From NCBI RefSeq assembly GCF_900141745.1, contig NZ_FSRM01000001.1, positions 1,240,001 to 1,304,000 on the forward strand: DNA of 64,000 nt. The letters are read 5' to 3'. A program made the translations under genes and the position numbers. Positions 63,567 through 64,000 of the stretch are shown piece after piece (position 1 is the first letter of the stretch; each line of letters begins with the position of its first letter). Under the pieces are notes generated by a model. That model was given only the letters and a program-made list of their open reading frames with translations, ran no database searches and was not told the origin of the DNA. The stretch comes from Paraburkholderia phenazinium (GTDB lineage: Bacteria > Pseudomonadota > Gammaproteobacteria > Burkholderiales > Burkholderiaceae).

Positions 63567-64000
63567 ATGAATGCGAAAACCCTGTCCCGCAGTGCTGTTG
63601 CCGTGGCCGTTGTCGTCGCGCTGTCCGCCGGTTATGTGGCTGGCCACCGCGATCTGCCCGCGCCGCAGGTCATCGCGCCGGCGCAGGCTGCCGCGATGAT
63701 GCCTGCCGAAGCTGCGGCAAAAACCGGCATCCCCGATTTCTCCGGCCTCGTCGAGACCTATGGTCCCGCTGTCGTCAACATCAGCGCGAAGCACGTCGTC
63801 AAGCAGACCGCGCTGCGCAGCGGCGGCGACAATGGCGAAAACGGCGGCAACGCCCAGCAACTGCCGATCGATCCGAGCGATCCGTTCTACCAGTTCTACA
63901 AGCGCTTCTTTGGCGGCATGCCTGGCATGCAGGGCGGAGACGGCGGCGGCGATCAAGGCGACCAGCCGAGTGCGAGTCTCGGTTCAGGCTTTATCGTCAG
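63567..64000 (+). CDS. HtrA/DegP-type periplasmic serine protease (5' part)
   Basis: Start of a Do-family serine endopeptidase that degrades or refolds damaged envelope proteins. The first 144 residues are visible. The signal or anchor is MNAKTLSRSAVAVAVVVALS; then FSGLVETYGPAVVNISAKHV, typical of the DegP/MucD protease domain; a Gly/Asn-rich loop; and PFYQFYKRFFGG with ASLGSGFIVS just before the catalytic His region, which lies past the window edge. CAGGAGCTCACG precedes the ATG. It follows the QseBC-like pair by 129 bp and has a PmrA-type box. Confidence 0.92.
   Translation, partial: MNAKTLSRSAVAVAVVVALSAGYVAGHRDLPAPQVIAPAQAAAMMPAEAAAKTGIPDFSGLVETYGPAVVNISAKHVVKQTALRSGGDNGENGGNAQQLPIDPSDPFYQFYKRFFGGMPGMQGGDGGGDQGDQPSASLGSGFIV

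Overview
The window looks like a piece of a GC-rich Burkholderiaceae main chromosome, most likely Paraburkholderia. This is inferred from gene content, protein sequence style and gene order (recA-recX-DUF2889-sucCD-TerC-pilin-pglL; pgk-pyk-fba-purC-purE-purK-sua5); no database was consulted. I see no phage, insertion sequence, CRISPR array or plasmid function. Both ends cut a gene: glycerol kinase on the left, an HtrA/DegP-type protease on the right.

Region by region. 1-4.8 kb: glycerol catabolism (glpK, glpD, a GlpR-type repressor), with GlpR-like operator sequences before glpD. 5-8.2 kb: a gamma-glutamyltransferase-family hydrolase with an MHS-type transporter. 8.5-16.8 kb: a di-iron ferritin-like protein, an FMN split-barrel protein, RhlE helicase, a hemolysin III-type membrane protein, two multi-haem cytochromes c and a CopD-type membrane protein. 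17-20.5 kb: a D-galactonate-type module (transporter, DgoD dehydratase, divergent GntR/FadR regulator) with a palindromic operator. 20.5-22.7 kb: a DHA2 efflux pump divergent from a MarR regulator.

22.7-26 kb is the most unusual block: four stand-alone receiver proteins in a row, divergent from a soluble histidine kinase with an RsbRD-like N-terminal domain. A decayed alpha/beta-hydrolase gene, two small proteins, a structured intergenic stretch with two phased inverted repeats, and a CAU-anticodon tRNA follow. 27.8-32 kb: an MHS transporter and a TctDE-like two-component system. 32-38 kb: SOS-controlled recA, recX, DUF2889, sucCD, TerC. 38-41 kb: a type IV pilin-like protein beside a PglL-type O-oligosaccharyltransferase. 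41-46 kb: a minus-strand run (ilvE, CHCC zinc finger, waaF, NTF2-like, YheT-like hydrolase, unknown, moaC). 46-47.4 kb: azlCD exporter. 47.6-56 kb: lower glycolysis and purine genes ending in Sua5. 56-64 kb: a winged-helix regulator fused to a degenerate nucleotidyltransferase domain, a GDSL lipoprotein esterase, a sterol-desaturase-family protein, PBP4 (dacB), a QseBC/PmrAB-like two-component system, and the start of htrA with a PmrA-type box upstream.

Start codons were chosen from Shine-Dalgarno placement and family N-termini. Promoters, operators and terminators are called by eye from hexamers, inverted repeats and T-runs, and are correspondingly less certain than the genes.
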